Of a DNA stretch of 64,000 bases, positions 32,583 to 44,224 are shown piece after piece (within the stretch, counting starts at the first letter, position 1; each line of letters begins with the position of its first letter). Source of the DNA: Synaphobranchus kaupii. Lineage: Eukaryota; Chordata; Actinopteri; Anguilliformes; Synaphobranchidae. The stretch lies in the NCBI GenBank assembly GCA_029718625.1, contig CM056391.1, positions 6,259,949 through 6,323,948 on the forward strand, written 5' to 3'. The notes under the pieces were generated by a model. It was not told the origin of the DNA. It worked only from the letters and a program-made list of their open reading frames with translations, and made no database searches. Made by a program: the position numbers and the translations under genes.

Positions 32583-33343
32583 AGCTGATGATACATGGGC
32601 AATATTTTCAGGCAATATTGCCGGCAATATTACCAGGCAATAATTGCTGGCAATTTTCCTATTGACAAATCAATATCTGAACAAGTTTGATCGAGGCAAG
32701 CAATATTTTGCTACCATCCAATCACAGATGAGATTTTGGGTCACATGACACCTGAGTCTTCCAAAAATAAATTTCAACAATGGCGGCCAAGTGGTGCGAG
32801 GAAACCGAAGGGATGCTGATCTCTTATAACTTTATTTATTTATTACTCAGGTAAGTTATATTGATGTATTAGTGTAGTATTCAAATAAAGACCAACTTTT
32901 CATAAGTTATGGTATTCTTGACTTTTGATTGTAAATAATTGGTATTACTACTCACTCACCGTCGTACTGACGAACCGAGTGACTTTTAACTAGCTAGCTA
33001 GCTAGCTAACTTTACTCAGCAGACCTAATCAGACCACCTGCTTTACTGGTGAATACATCCATGAATGCTTCCGTAAAATTTAGAGATACGGTCGATTGAA
33101 TTACATTGGCGGAAAGCTGTGGTTCTTGCCGTTCCGGGCACATATATAGCTTTGTGGTGAGATGACGGTAAAGGTTTGAAACAGAGGTTAAAAGGATCCG
33201 CAAACATTCTTTTTTCAGTTATTTTTCAGTTATTGCCCCATTGCCCATTGCTACAGTGACCCATACCCATTGCCCATTGCTGGCAATATTGTACAATATT
33301 GCTGGCAATATTGCCTGAAAATATTGCCCGTGTATCATCAGCT
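32583..33343. mobile_element. PIF/Harbinger-like element inserted in a satellite monomer
   Basis: 761 bases with inverted ends AGCTGATGATACATGGGCAA ... and its complement ending GTATCATCAGCT, plus subterminal 'caatattgc' repeats. It splits a satellite monomer exactly and is flanked by a 3-base duplication TTA (32,580-32,582 and 33,344-33,346), the PIF/Harbinger signature. It retains a Myb-like exon start. Confidence 0.85.
32780..32850 (+). pseudogene. Myb-like first-exon remnant in the Harbinger element
   Basis: ATG at 32,780 reads MAAKWCEETEGMLISYNF and ends at a consensus donor CTCAG|GTAAGT. K-W-x-E-E-x5-LI is the first helix of a SANT/Myb-like domain. The rest of the gene is absent, so this is a deletion derivative of an autonomous Harbinger. 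Confidence 0.55.
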
Positions 33344-33500
33344 TTATGTCCGAAAAGGGCCAAAATGGTCAACAAAATAAAAATGCTATTTTTTGATTCC
33401 GATGTATAGAAAATTACATTTACTTAATAACTGCGGTGAAATAAGTGAACAAATAATGAGTTTTAAGACATTTTTGATGAAAAATATGTTTTGGGGAAAA

Positions 33501-34000
33501 NNNNNNNNNNNNNNNNNNNNNNNNNNNNNNNNNNNNNNNNNNNNNNNNNNNNNNNNNNNNNNNNNNNNNNNNNNNNNNNNNNNNNNNNNNNNNNNNNNNN
33601 NNNNNNNNNNNNNNNNNNNNNNNNNNNNNNNNNNNNNNNNNNNNNNNNNNNNNNNNNNNNNNNNNNNNNNNNNNNNNNNNNNNNNNNNNNNNNNNNNNNN
33701 NNNNNNNNNNNNNNNNNNNNNNNNNNNNNNNNNNNNNNNNNNNNNNNNNNNNNNNNNNNNNNNNNNNNNNNNNNNNNNNNNNNNNNNNNNNNNNNNNNNN
33801 NNNNNNNNNNNNNNNNNNNNNNNNNNNNNNNNNNNNNNNNNNNNNNNNNNNNNNNNNNNNNNNNNNNNNNNNNNNNNNNNNNNNNNNNNNNNNNNNNNNN
33901 NNNNNNNNNNNNNNNNNNNNNNNNNNNNNNNNNNNNNNNNNNNNNNNNNNNNNNNNNNNNNNNNNNNNNNNNNNNNNNNNNNNNNNNNNNNNNNNNNNNN
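33501..34000. other. Assembly gap (500 N)
   Basis: A run of exactly 500 N placed where the satellite array continues. The true length is unknown. Confidence 1.
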
Positions 34001-34114
34001 CAATTGTATTGTACAGTAAAAACAAAAACAACAGTAAAAGCAAAAACAGTTACAGTAACAACAAACTTTACTGTAAAGTAAAAAAAAAAAACTGCTTTTC
34101 GGTGCTTAAGCAGC

Positions 34115-34585
34115 ATTTTGCCTCTCCGCTGCATTTGGCCACAGAATTTCGTTGACATCGCATCTGATGTCTTCGTTGGCAAGACAGCGCTGGTAAAATC
34201 TTTTAGAGTGCCTTATCCACCCCTGACACTGCTGGGCTGTAATGTCATCGCATGCCTCATCCATGGCCTGAAGGAGCGTTTCTTGCTCATATTCACGCCT
34301 ATCATATACCTTCCACCACCAGGCCTTCCAACTCCTTGATTGGGTTCAGAAAGGGGGAGTAAGGTGGATGGAACTCTGGTTGGGCTGTAAACCAGTCTCG
34401 CACAGCCAATGCACGATGGAAGTTTACATTGTCCCAGACAATGATGAACACCATCTGAGCATTTGGCTATACGAGACGGTTGTACAGCCCATCCAGAAAA
34501 TGTATGAGGCGCACGGAGTTGTATGCCCCCGGCTGACCAATCAGGGATGGATGTGTGTGGGCCTGCCCAATGGTCTTAGGGCCAG
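34115..34585 (-). pseudogene. IS630-like (DDE_3) transposase relic
   Basis: Minus strand: SLIGQPGAYNSVRLIHFLDG, then QMVFIIVWDNVNFHRA (second catalytic Asp), HPPYSPFLNPI (box with the third acidic residue lost), and after a frameshift KVYDRREYEQETLLQAMDEA, CQGWIRHSKRFYQRCL and EDIRCDVNEILWPNA. This matches the C-terminal two-thirds of IS630-like transposases common in teleosts. At least one stop and one frameshift. Confidence 0.8.
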
Positions 34586-34924
34586 GTCTAGGCAAACTAG
34601 GCATGTACAGTACCTATTACCTATATAATGTATATTTACTGTACATGGTCCAGGACCATGATCATGACCACGACCACGACCCTGTCCTTCATGTTGTCAG
34701 AAACTGCCATTCAGGTTTCTAAGCAGCCTTTTATGTAGTGGTGAAGAGATTATCAATTGTGTTGCAATGCTACTCACCTGGGCAAGGTTGTTGGAAGTAC
34801 TGAGACATGACTACAAAGACCTGTTGAATTGATTTAGTGATCTGCATTTGTAGTAATAAACATTTGAACATTGTTGTAATATTATGTGGCTGTATTCTGA
34901 GAATGGAGCATATGATTTAGAGTT
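34586..34924. other. No gene seen
   Basis: Contains a short (ccatga/ccacga)n tract at 34,650-34,685; otherwise unremarkable. Confidence 0.4.
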
Positions 34925-35160
34925 TTGCACTTTGTATGTCAGCATAGGATGTAGTGTCTTAAGGTAAGAATTCTGCAAGTCAGTTTAGCACTTTGCATTA
35001 ACAGTTTTGCACTTTGTATGTCAGCATAGGATGTAGTGTCTTAAGGTAAGAATTCTGCAAGTCAGTTTAGCACTTTGCATTAACAGTTTTACACTTTGTA
35101 TGTCAGCATAGGATGTGGTGTCTTAGAGTATGAATTTTGGCACTTTGCATTTTGAGTTTT
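34925..35160. repeat. Tandem repeat, about 82-bp unit
   Basis: 'gcactttgtatgtcagcata' followed by 'ggatgtagtgtcttaaggta' recurs about 2.7 times. Confidence 0.85.
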
Positions 35161-35587
35161 GTACATTGAAATTCTGCTGCGCAAAATGAGTCAAAGCAAT
35201 CGTAAAAAACTGTAACGCATAAACTTACACCTAGAAGCATTAACGGCCCCGGTATATTTAAAACTAAATTGAAATGTGCGGATTTGCACAGGCAGTCAAC
35301 CCGGTTTTTGCTGGTTTGCGACCAAAACGAAGCGTTGCATTGGCCTTTGATCATCGCAGTGCGTGCAGGATGGCTAGCCGAACTAGTTTAAATTTTCACA
35401 CAGCCTCGTTCACTATCCTGAAATACACCCTCACCTGCAATTGGTCAACAAGGCGAGACTTGCTGAAGCTGTTCAATGATTTATCCACTTGTATGACTGC
35501 ACAGACACTGAAATTCCATCTTTAAAGAAACATCATTTTTAAAACTGATTTGACTCACCGTTTTCTTCCTTTTTCTTAACACTACAG
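35161..35587. other. No gene seen
   Basis: The 83-codon frames on both strands here show no recognisable motif. Confidence 0.35.
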
Positions 35588-36090
35588 TCACCAATCACAA
35601 TGCTCATACCCCTTACAGTCACCAATCACAATGCTCATACTCGTTACAGTCACCAATCACAATGCTCATACCCCTTACAGTCACCAATCACAATGCTCAT
35701 ACTCGTTACAGTCACCAATCACAATGCTCATACCCCTTACAGTCACCAATCACAATGCTCATACTCGTTACAGTCACCAATCACAATGCTCATACCCCTT
35801 ACAGTCACCAATCACAATGCTCATACTCGTTACAGTCACCAATCACAATGCTCATACCCCTTACAGTCACCAATCACAATGCTCATACTCGTTACAGTCA
35901 CCAATCACAATGCTCATACCCCTTACAATCACCAATCACAATGCTCATACTCGTTACAGTCACCAATCACAATGCTCATACCCCTTACAGTCACCAATCA
36001 CAATGCTCATACTCCTTACAGTCACCAATCACAATGCTCATACTCCTTACAGTCACCAATCACAATGCAATCACAATGCTCATACTCCTT
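35588..36090. repeat. Minisatellite, 31-bp unit
   Basis: About 16 units of 'cagtcaccaatcacaatgct' plus 'catacccctta/catactcgtta'. The two variants alternate, giving a higher-order 62-base unit. All three forward frames stay open through it, so its long ORFs are artefacts. Confidence 0.95.
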
Positions 36091-36197
36091 CAGCGTGGTG
36101 ATTTTAAATGTAAACTAATTATAAAATAGCATGCTCAAGATTATTATACAGAAATGGAAGAAATCATTGTTGTGAAAACACCCCAGCAGAATTAAAG

Positions 36198-36325
36198 TAG
36201 AATGTGGAACTCTTCTAGTTCAGAATGTGGAACTCTTCTGGTTCAGAATGTGGAACTCTTCTGGTTCAGAATGTGGAACTCTTCTGGTTCAGAATGTGGA
36301 ACTCTTCTACTTCAGAATGTGGAGT
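36198..36325. repeat. Minisatellite, 23-bp unit
   Basis: About 5-6 units of 'gaatgtggaactcttctggt' plus 'tca'. Confidence 0.9.
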
Positions 36326-37869
36326 TCCATATTCCACTTTTATGTTTTACTTTCACCAAGCCAGCAATGGTTATATGGTGCTTATTAAATTACAGTTTTT
36401 CTCAATTGTTTAGACACATTTTCTGAAATTAAAACTAATTTCTCCAAATTATAAACACAAAACCCACACAGTCAACTCTTTCTGCAAAACTTCATATATC
36501 TCTTGTCAAAATCAAGCACTATTTTCAAAACCATACACTCTCATCCCAAAATGACATTTTTTCTTCAAATAATAAACAGTAGTCAACAAATGCATACAAA
36601 TTATAAATTCCAATTACACACTGGTGTAAAAAATTAAAGAAACTATTACCATTATATTAGTTAGACTTCAGTATTGTTTAACTGTACTGGCCAACGCATA
36701 TATTGTTCTTTTTTATTTTTCCAAATTACAAAAATGTTGTAGAGAGTAAAATAAAAACAAACAGGAGAAAATAAAAAAAATAAAAAAACTACTGTACTGG
36801 GAGTAAACAAAAAATGTAAAAGTAAAACCAAAAATAAATTATTCTGGTCTCTGCTCTTGATCAGGCCACATATTCTCATGTACATCACACATATATGTGA
36901 CGCGGTATGTCAAAACCAGGCACAATTGGGCAAGAGGTCAATTTTGAGTTATTGGTATATTAGTAAAATATAGACCTTGCACTTTACAACTCCGCTTTCT
37001 TTTTTCAAATCGGATATTCCAAAGCGAAGTTATTAAGATTTTAATCGGACCGTTTGAATACTAAACATGTTAAAATACAAATCAGTGTCAAAAGGAGTGT
37101 ACTGCAGCAAATAATGTTGCAGCCATGTTCACAATATCATTACAATAAAGTACATTATAAATGTATCAAATCTGTACCAAAGCAGTTTTGTTTACACTTG
37201 CACTGACACATTCTAAGATCGTAATCTCACTCATTGTAAACTTCTCGTGCTCCTGCTTAAGAGGTATTTTAAAGGTGCAAAGTACATCCTGTCTATCAAT
37301 AGATTGGTTGTAGATCATTTTCTAGTTTGCTCTTTTGCCAGAATAAACATTGAGCTTATTTGTCAATTCAGGCATCTGCCCCGTCTCCTGCCCCCTCTCT
37401 CTCCCACAGTAGACGCTAGATTCCTTGTAAATCTCACCTTCCATCCTTTCCTTGATCCCTGTCACGTTTTCTCTCGAGGTCAAGGAAAAGTTGCAAGGAA
37501 AGGAAAAAGTATCTATTTTTTTGACAATCCGAATGCAGCCGCTGAATCCCCTCAAAAAAATCTCGGAAATAAAGGTTACGTGCCCCCACTCAAATTCATT
37601 GCAACACCCCCCCCCCCCCCCTCCCCCCCAACGGCGGAGAATATTATTACCTGTTAATTGAAATTTGTAAATCTAGTTTATAGTTTAAGATGAGATACGA
37701 AAGGGTCAAAAGAATGCGCGCAAGTAAAATGTGTCTCTTTTTTTGCGCGTAAGGATGTGATGATGTGACGTTCGGCCTCTACGGGTAAAGGCGTGGCATA
37801 CGGTCGCTGGGCACAGAGAAAGCTTGGGGGTAAAGTAGGATGAACTGAAGCACTGAGCAGCAACATTTT
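36326..37869. other. Spacer with a DNA-transposon end
   Basis: At 36,392-36,600 'ttacagtttttctcaattgt' followed by A/C-rich text resembles the end of a common fish DNA transposon, possibly related to the IS630-like relic at 34 kb. 37,605-37,629 is a poly-C run. No gene seen. Confidence 0.4.
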
Positions 37870-38096
37870 TGTTTTTTGAAACGCCGTCTCGCGTTCAGGT
37901 GAAAAAGCGGCTAAATGTGGTTGAAAATTTAAGGTTTTTAAACGGGCTAGCAGGCTAAATCCCCAGGGTAAAACCTAAGCTAAATTGACTTATATTTACA
38001 CGTTTATGTCAAAACGTCGCTTAGTCAGATTTCCACCCCTCTGGACGTCTACATTCCTGTTTTTTTCTCACTGGGAGACCGCAACGGAGAGAAACC

Positions 38097-38139
38097 ATGA
38101 AGAGGAGCATCTTCTCAATTTGCATGCTTTTCATCACAG
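38097..38139 (+). CDS. Gene 2 exon 1: signal peptide
   Basis: ATG in a good context (aaaccATGA) opens MKRSIFSICMLFIT, then one base (G) before the donor GTAATAAG: a phase-1 signal-peptide exon of the kind that starts most Ig-superfamily receptors. The basic N-terminus and hydrophobic core are right for secretion. It joins in frame to the V exon at 49,700 (first residues GAVIVSS or similar). Its upstream region (37,700-38,090) is moderately CpG-rich, with no clear TATA box. Confidence 0.65.
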
Positions 38140-39061
38140 GTAATAAGACGGCTACATCCGCACTGTAGGCTACTGAACGAGCGTTTCAGACGACCTATCA
38201 GCTACTAGTAATAACAGGTATTTTAACAAGGTGCTTTCAAGATACCTTTCCATGACTAATGGTGCTCTTAAAATGCGGCAACAATCAAAACGAAAGTAGA
38301 TAAGCTACAAGTTGATTTTGACGAAAATGCTGCGCATACCAAAGACTCACATTAAGGCCTATACTAGGCTACTTATCGCTCACATTTAGCTAAATATTTA
38401 CAGAGTTTACCGTTAAATGCTGCCTTCTATGAAACTAGTCTACGCTCGACAAGTAGGTCTAGCCTAGTTGTTAAGCAGTCGCAAAAGGTTAGGGGCTGTT
38501 GTCTATCTGCATATCTAACCTTACGTGTGCGTCTAATCATATCCCCGCTGCATAGCCCATCAATGCGCTTTAAAAATCTGGCTTGGACACGGTTGGAGCA
38601 GAGAGACTGGTTCTAAATTGTTATTTGTTGGCTGTGTTTTTGTAATTTCCTTGAAACCAAATTTTGAGAACAGATAGCCTATTTCGGAATTGCGAACCAT
38701 TTTCTGGTTTATTAGCACTTGTACAAGCTGCATATTGCTATTCCTTATTCAAACGATAAAATACGATATTTATCTGAACATTTCACAACTGACGGTTTAC
38801 ATTAAAAAACACAACACGTTTTACAGTTAGACTGCAGAACAGCGCGCAATTCTATACAATTTACGATCTATTTCTGTTTAGCAAACGAATGTATCGCGAC
38901 AGAGCCTTGATAGCACAGCTCATAGATTTCGGTAGTCTGGGAAACCGCGCAGCTCTTCTGGAATGAATAGAAAAGTATGTTGAAGCGTTGGACTGCTGCC
39001 AAGTCCTCTTCCGGTAATGAGAAGCGTGCCAGGGGACCGCCCCCGTTTTTCCTGTTCAAGA
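38140..39061. other. Start of intron 1
   Basis: No repeat or exon recognised. Confidence 0.4.
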
Positions 39062-39928
39062 TTTAGGGGATGCAAGGATCAGATAAGAAGACGGAGGAAT
39101 CGAGGCAACGTGCATTAAGCAAATGGAAAGTCCTTGCTCAATCAAGCGCCAGCGTCTTATTATACTCACGTGCTTAACTATAATGCTTTAAACTTTTTAA
39201 TGAATAAACGTGTATTTTATTAGTTATAAAGAAGGAGTGTCATTATGCTTATGCGCTTTATAATAAATGGTTAGGAACGTAAAATTGCATTTGTGTAGGG
39301 GTGTGTCTGCGACATGATTTATAGGCCTACACGTTATGCGTTCCGAGAAAAGGCTACACTTGTGTTTCCTCACTGAAGCATTCTCCGGGAGCCTTCTCGT
39401 TCCCCACTCCTCGCTCCTCCGAGGAGTATTTAGCGGTTTGGAATCGGTGGATTCCAATCACTTATTTTATCCGTCCTCTTGTCCTCGGTCCTTGCCTAAC
39501 CCGGAGGTTCGCCATCTTTAAGGACATTGCAAACCGCCACATTCTCCACGGGGGAGCGAGGAGTGGGGAACGACGAGGCTCCCGGAGGATGCTTCAGTAG
39601 GAAACACAAGTGTCGCCTTTGCGGAAGCCTTTTCTCGGAACGTGTGACGTGTATAAATTATCCATCACTCCTCACATCTGCCGGCACACCCCTACACAAA
39701 TGCAATTTTACCGTTCTTTTCCACTTATTATAAAGCGCTAATCCATAATGGCACTCATTGTTTATAACTAACAAAAGCACAGTTTATTCATGGAAAAATA
39801 AGCTAAAAAGCATTACAGTTAAGCACGTGAGCATAATATGACGCTGATGCTTGCTTGAGCAAGGACGTTCAATTTGCCGAATGCATGTTGCCTCGTTATC
39901 TCCATCCTCGTATCTGATCCTGCCATCC
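39062..39928. mobile_element. Large foldback (long inverted repeat) element
   Basis: Left arm 39,062-39,460 and right arm 39,540-39,928 are reverse complements over most of about 400 bases, e.g. 'gttccgagaaaaggct' with 'agccttttctcggaac' and 'ggtgtgtctg' side matched at 39,300/39,690. Sequence beyond the right arm (40,020-40,110) again matches the centre in reverse, so a second palindrome overlaps. Palindromic MITE family, class unknown. Confidence 0.7.
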
Positions 39929-40379
39929 TTTCCTTGCGTCCTCCGTTGGGCGGAGCTAAGGAACGAGGAAAGGACGCGAGGAAATGATGCAAGGAGTAAA
40001 AATAAGCGATTGGAATGAACCCATAGTCCTCAAAGATGGCGAACCTTGATCGATCATGCGAGGACCGATGAGGAGAGAGAAGAGGATAAAATAAGAGATT
40101 GGAATCCACCCTGAGTGATATCTGAGACCTGAGAGAGAGAGAGAGACTGATTTCTTCGTATCTCCGCCATTCATTTTTATATGTTCCATTGAAGTACATT
40201 ATATGGCGCCCCTAGTGGTCAGTTGTGGCATCGGCTGCTTTGTGTTGAACTGTAAAAAAAAAAAAAAAAAAGACTGGCAGGCTGTAACCGAATATGATCC
40301 ACAGACAGACTTTTACAACCAAACATGAACATTAAACCTTTTAAAAGCATCTATCCATTCAAACTTTTACATCCACCTA
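39929..40379. other. Flank of the foldback
   Basis: Includes a second inverted match to the foldback centre at 40,020-40,110, an (AG)n stretch at 40,130, and an A18 run at 40,254-40,271. No gene. Confidence 0.4.
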
Positions 40380-40920
40380 CACACACCTAACCTTTTACAA
40401 GCAACTATCCACATCCAACCTTTTACATCCACCTACACACACCTAACCTTTTACAAGCAACTACACACACCTAATTTTTTACAAGCAACTACCCACATCC
40501 AACCATTTACAAGCAACTACCCACATCCAACCATTTACAAGCAACTATCCACATCAAACCTTTTACAAGCAACTATCCACATCCAACTTTTTACAAGCAA
40601 CTACCCACATCCAACTTTTTACAAGCAACTATCCACATCCAACATTTTACAAGCAACTACCCACATCCAACATTTTACAAGCAACTACCCACATCCAACC
40701 TTTTACAAGCAACTATCCACATCCAACATTTTACAAGCAACTACCCACATCCAACTTTTTACAAGCAACTATCCACATCCAACTTTTTACAAGCAACTAT
40801 CCACATCCAAGCTTTTACAAGCAACTACCCACATCCAACTTTTTACAAGCAACTATCCACATCCAAGCTTTTACAAGCAACTATCCACATCCAACATTTT
40901 ACAAGCAACTATCCACATAC
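40380..40920. repeat. Minisatellite, 28-bp unit
   Basis: About 19 units of 'ttttacaagcaactatccac' plus 'atccaacc', with C/T and A/T variants. Confidence 0.95.
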
Positions 40921-41684
40921 ATTCTTCCGTCCTCCCAAACTTGTATAACAATTAAAGAATCCATCTGTCTATTCACATCAACTTTTCACACATCTTATTT
41001 TATCAATATTTTCAATATATTCACATCAAATTTTACCTGTTTATTTATATAAATGATATGCTAACATATACAGAGTATGACTTTAAGGGGATCTGGCTAG
41101 CCTGCTCTGAAATCATTGACTGGAGATTTTAGTGTACCCATCAGGTACTTGGTTGCTTGAATGAAATGCACTTTGGGCCTAAAATAAGGGTGCAGTAAGT
41201 GAGCAGAGGGATGTAGAGGGTCAGGTTAGCATGGTTTGGTTATTTCTTCCACCTCCTCTGGGCTGAGTGATGGCAGGTTCACTGATACAGGTGAGAGTTC
41301 AGCGGGTTACCTGTCAGTGTGCATCTGGAGGGACGATGACTGTGCAGAAATGAGAGAGGAGCAGGAAGCATTGTGATGCTGTGGGCACAGGAGGGAGGGA
41401 CTGCCGGAAGGAGTTGTTCTATTGGTTGTTACAATGTGCTCTGATTGGTGGAGCTCCCATCTGTTTACTACCTCTGTGACATCACCACAGTCTCTATTTT
41501 ATCATCCCTGATATGGAGGAAGGAGAGCATGCAGTGGCTCTGATGTGCTGCTTAGTCCTTGTGTTCTGTGTACTTATTAATACCTCTGTAACCGTTAGCC
41601 TGGGTTAAATTTACCCAGGACATTATTGGGATTTTAATGTAATACAGAAATACAATTTATGCAAAAATACTCAATCTAGGGGCG
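40921..41684. other. No gene seen
   Basis: Intron 1 sequence without recognisable features. Confidence 0.4.
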
Positions 41685-42090
41685 CCGGGGGTGCTGTGTT
41701 TAGCACTGTCGCCTCACGGCAAGAAGGTACTGAGTTTGAATCCTGTGTGGAGTTTGCATGTTCTCCCTGTGTCTGTGTGGAGTTTGCATGTTCTCCCTGT
41801 GTCTGTGTGGAGTTTGCATGTTCTCCCTGTGTCTGTGTGGAGTTTGCATGTTCTCCCCGTGTCCGCGTGGGTTTCCTCCGGGTACTCCGGTTTCCTCCCA
41901 CAGTCCTGCAAACATGCAGGTTAGGCTAATTGGAGACTCTAAATTGCCCGTAGATATGAGTGTGTGAGTGCCCTGCAATAGATTGGCAACCTGTCCTTGG
42001 TGTATTCCTGCCTCTCGCCCAATGCATGCTGGGATAGGCTCCAGCCCCCCTGCGACCCTGAATAAGCAGGTTAGATAATGGATGGATAGT
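41685..42090 (+). mobile_element. Retroposon copy with internal 30-bp expansion
   Basis: Very common teleost retroposon sequence: 'gcctcacggcaagaaggt', 'tttcctccgggtactccgg', 'ctaattggagactctaaatt', 'gggataggctccagcccccc', ending in 'ataatggatggatag'. The 30-base segment 'gtggagtttgcatgttctcc' + 'ctgtgtctgt' (41,744-41,865) is repeated four times instead of once, giving fake 70-90-codon frames on both strands. Confidence 0.8.
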
Positions 42091-42347
42091 CAGTATATAT
42101 TATCTTTATCTCAATTCCAAACAATATGGAATCATATATATTGTTAATGGTTGCCATTTACTTCTGCTAGATCACATTTAACAATGGAAGTGTCATTCGT
42201 ATTTGTGATAAAGATGTGATTTATATAAATCCACTATAATGAAGGCACATCTGACACAAATCATTTTTATCTGTGAAAAATTTAAATGAAACCAGGTTTT
42301 CATGTAGTAGATTATTGATAATTAAATTTTTTGAACTGACATTCTCA

Positions 42348-42491
42348 ATTGAGAAGAGATCATATTAGACCAGTCCTGAGAACTCTTCACTGGCTACCTG
42401 TGTCTTTTAGAATTGATTTTAAAGTCCTTTTATTTGTTTATAAAGCAGTGAATAATTTAGCACCATCCTACACCAATGACTGTTTATCCCA
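42348..42491 (+). mobile_element. LINE 3' coding fragment, left half
   Basis: Reads HIRPVLRTLHWLPVSFRIDF, KVLLFVYKAVNNLAP and CLSHYV, the C-terminal region of a fish LINE reverse transcriptase. The text stops at 42,491-42,496 where an LTR-like element is inserted, and resumes at 47,397 (STRTLRSSTAALLNVPKV). Confidence 0.8.
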
Positions 42492-44224
42492 CTATGTGTT
42501 ACGTTTCCCTCAACTGGTATGGACCCAAACGCAGGACTCTGAGACAGACTCACAATAAAAGCTCCACGGAGCACTTTTATTAAGAGAGAACACAAACAAC
42601 AAAGAGGGCGAGTGGGGTGAGGGGCGATGGCAAAGGGGCAGAGGAGGAGGAGGAAGCAGGAACACAGCAGGGCGAACGGCAGGTGAATGGTGACGGACTG
42701 GAAGCGGGGTTGGCGAGGGTTTAAGGGGGTACAGGTAAGCAGGCTGGTGGGTAACTGAAAAGCCAAAACATAGACAAAGGCCAGGAAAACACGACTTGAC
42801 ATCTTGACTAAGCTTAACAAACTGGCGACGAGACAGAGAGAGAAGGGAGACTAAGTAGTGTGGCCATGGACGGCGCTACACCGGGGCAAGGGTGGGCTAT
42901 AGCCCCGTCACAAATTTGCTTAGCCCCGGTTTAGCCCCCCCAGGCATTTTAATAACATTTTTATCATTATAATAAAAATATATATATATAAGTAAATCAA
43001 CAATTCTAATCCCTTTCTGATATTCACCCTGGCTACGCAGCGTATGTAGCCTATGCTATGACGTAGGCTACGGGTGTGGGGGTGTGTGTGTAGGGAGCTC
43101 AAGCAAATGACAAAATAACGTAAACTGATTTCTAACGTTAGCAAACCAGTGTTTCCCATAGCCTACAATACACCAGGCCTACAGAGTTCGCCACCATGTC
43201 AAAAAATATTAAATGGAAACGTCATTGTTTGAAAACTAATTTACTATCATTTTAAAATCAATAGAAAATGTGTTCGCATAAGCTCTCCATGTGATCCGTC
43301 TTCGGAAATGATCAAGTACTCAACAGATTTGTGGAGTGTGTGGACCTCCCTAGGTAGCAACTCCCAAGTGTAAACTACAGTGTTTTGATTGGCGGTAGAC
43401 TAATCTCACAACATTGGCTGCTTGGCCATGCACAGATGAGTAGGCTAGATTTGGAAAGCGAATAACTAACCTAAATTAGCTAAATGATCATTTTGAATCT
43501 TCGTCATCTCGACTTCAGCTAATAAGAAGAGCTTGCCTCCAAAAAATGGTCAGGTACCGTTAAAGATCTCATATTTCTTCCAAGTAGCTAAATGTATAAG
43601 CTAAATGAGATAGGGGAGAGTGGTGACAGTGGAAGCTGTTCTGATAATACAGAAACCAACGCAAATGTTACGGTGCAGCTTTATGGAGCACACCTAGGAG
43701 CATAACTAACTGATATGTAAAGTTTGCGATCTTCGTTAGATAATGAAACTCCTAAATGTCCCAATCACAGAGCAGCGGTTAAACAACGACATTTTAGCCA
43801 TCTTTTTTGACAACGTTACACTGATAATTTATCCTCTCTTCTCGTCATTTTTCATTATTTTCCGGTGTCTTATTTTCTTTGATGTCTGATATTTTTAAGT
43901 ACTCGTATTGATGAAGCCAAATGACATTTGTAATGCCATTTCAATTTACAGAATTGTACAATTCTGACCAGGGGCGCCCGCAGGATTTCTTCCCGGGGTA
44001 CGCAAAAGAGTAGGCCAAGCCATAGGCTACATGAAAACAAAGCCACTACTTAGGACTAACGTTACAACGTAATTTACCGATATATTTTGCACTCATAAGG
44101 TCGCATATTACAAGAAGTTCTAACGTAGGAGTAGCTGTTACGCGACTTACAGCACAGTTAATGTTAACACAATGAAAACACTTCTGACAAGTCAATGTAA
44201 CTATCGAACATACTCTTTTTTATG

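Larger units (their letters stand above)
31272..33500. repeat. Satellite array, 178-bp monomer
   Basis: Monomers start with cttatgtccaaaaagggcc and end ...gaaaaaacataag; starts fall at about 31,296, 31,474, 31,685, 31,863, 32,042, 32,220 and 32,398, then 33,346 after an insertion, with one 37-base partial repeat at 31,474-31,511. Most junctions form the perfect palindrome CATAAGACTATAGTCTTATG. The array runs into the assembly gap. Confidence 0.9.

Noticed and set aside
33386..34182. Long frames across the N run
   Set aside because: They are open only because N positions cannot encode stops.
35588..36090. CRISPR-like array of short repeats
   Set aside because: There are no unique spacers; it is a contiguous minisatellite, and the DNA is from a vertebrate.
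35600..36129. Long plus-strand frames (up to 172 codons) in three registers
   Set aside because: They come from a 31-bp minisatellite without stops; the peptides are pure repeats.
41671..41978. Several overlapping 65-92-codon frames
   Set aside because: They arise from the 30-bp expansion inside a retroposon copy.
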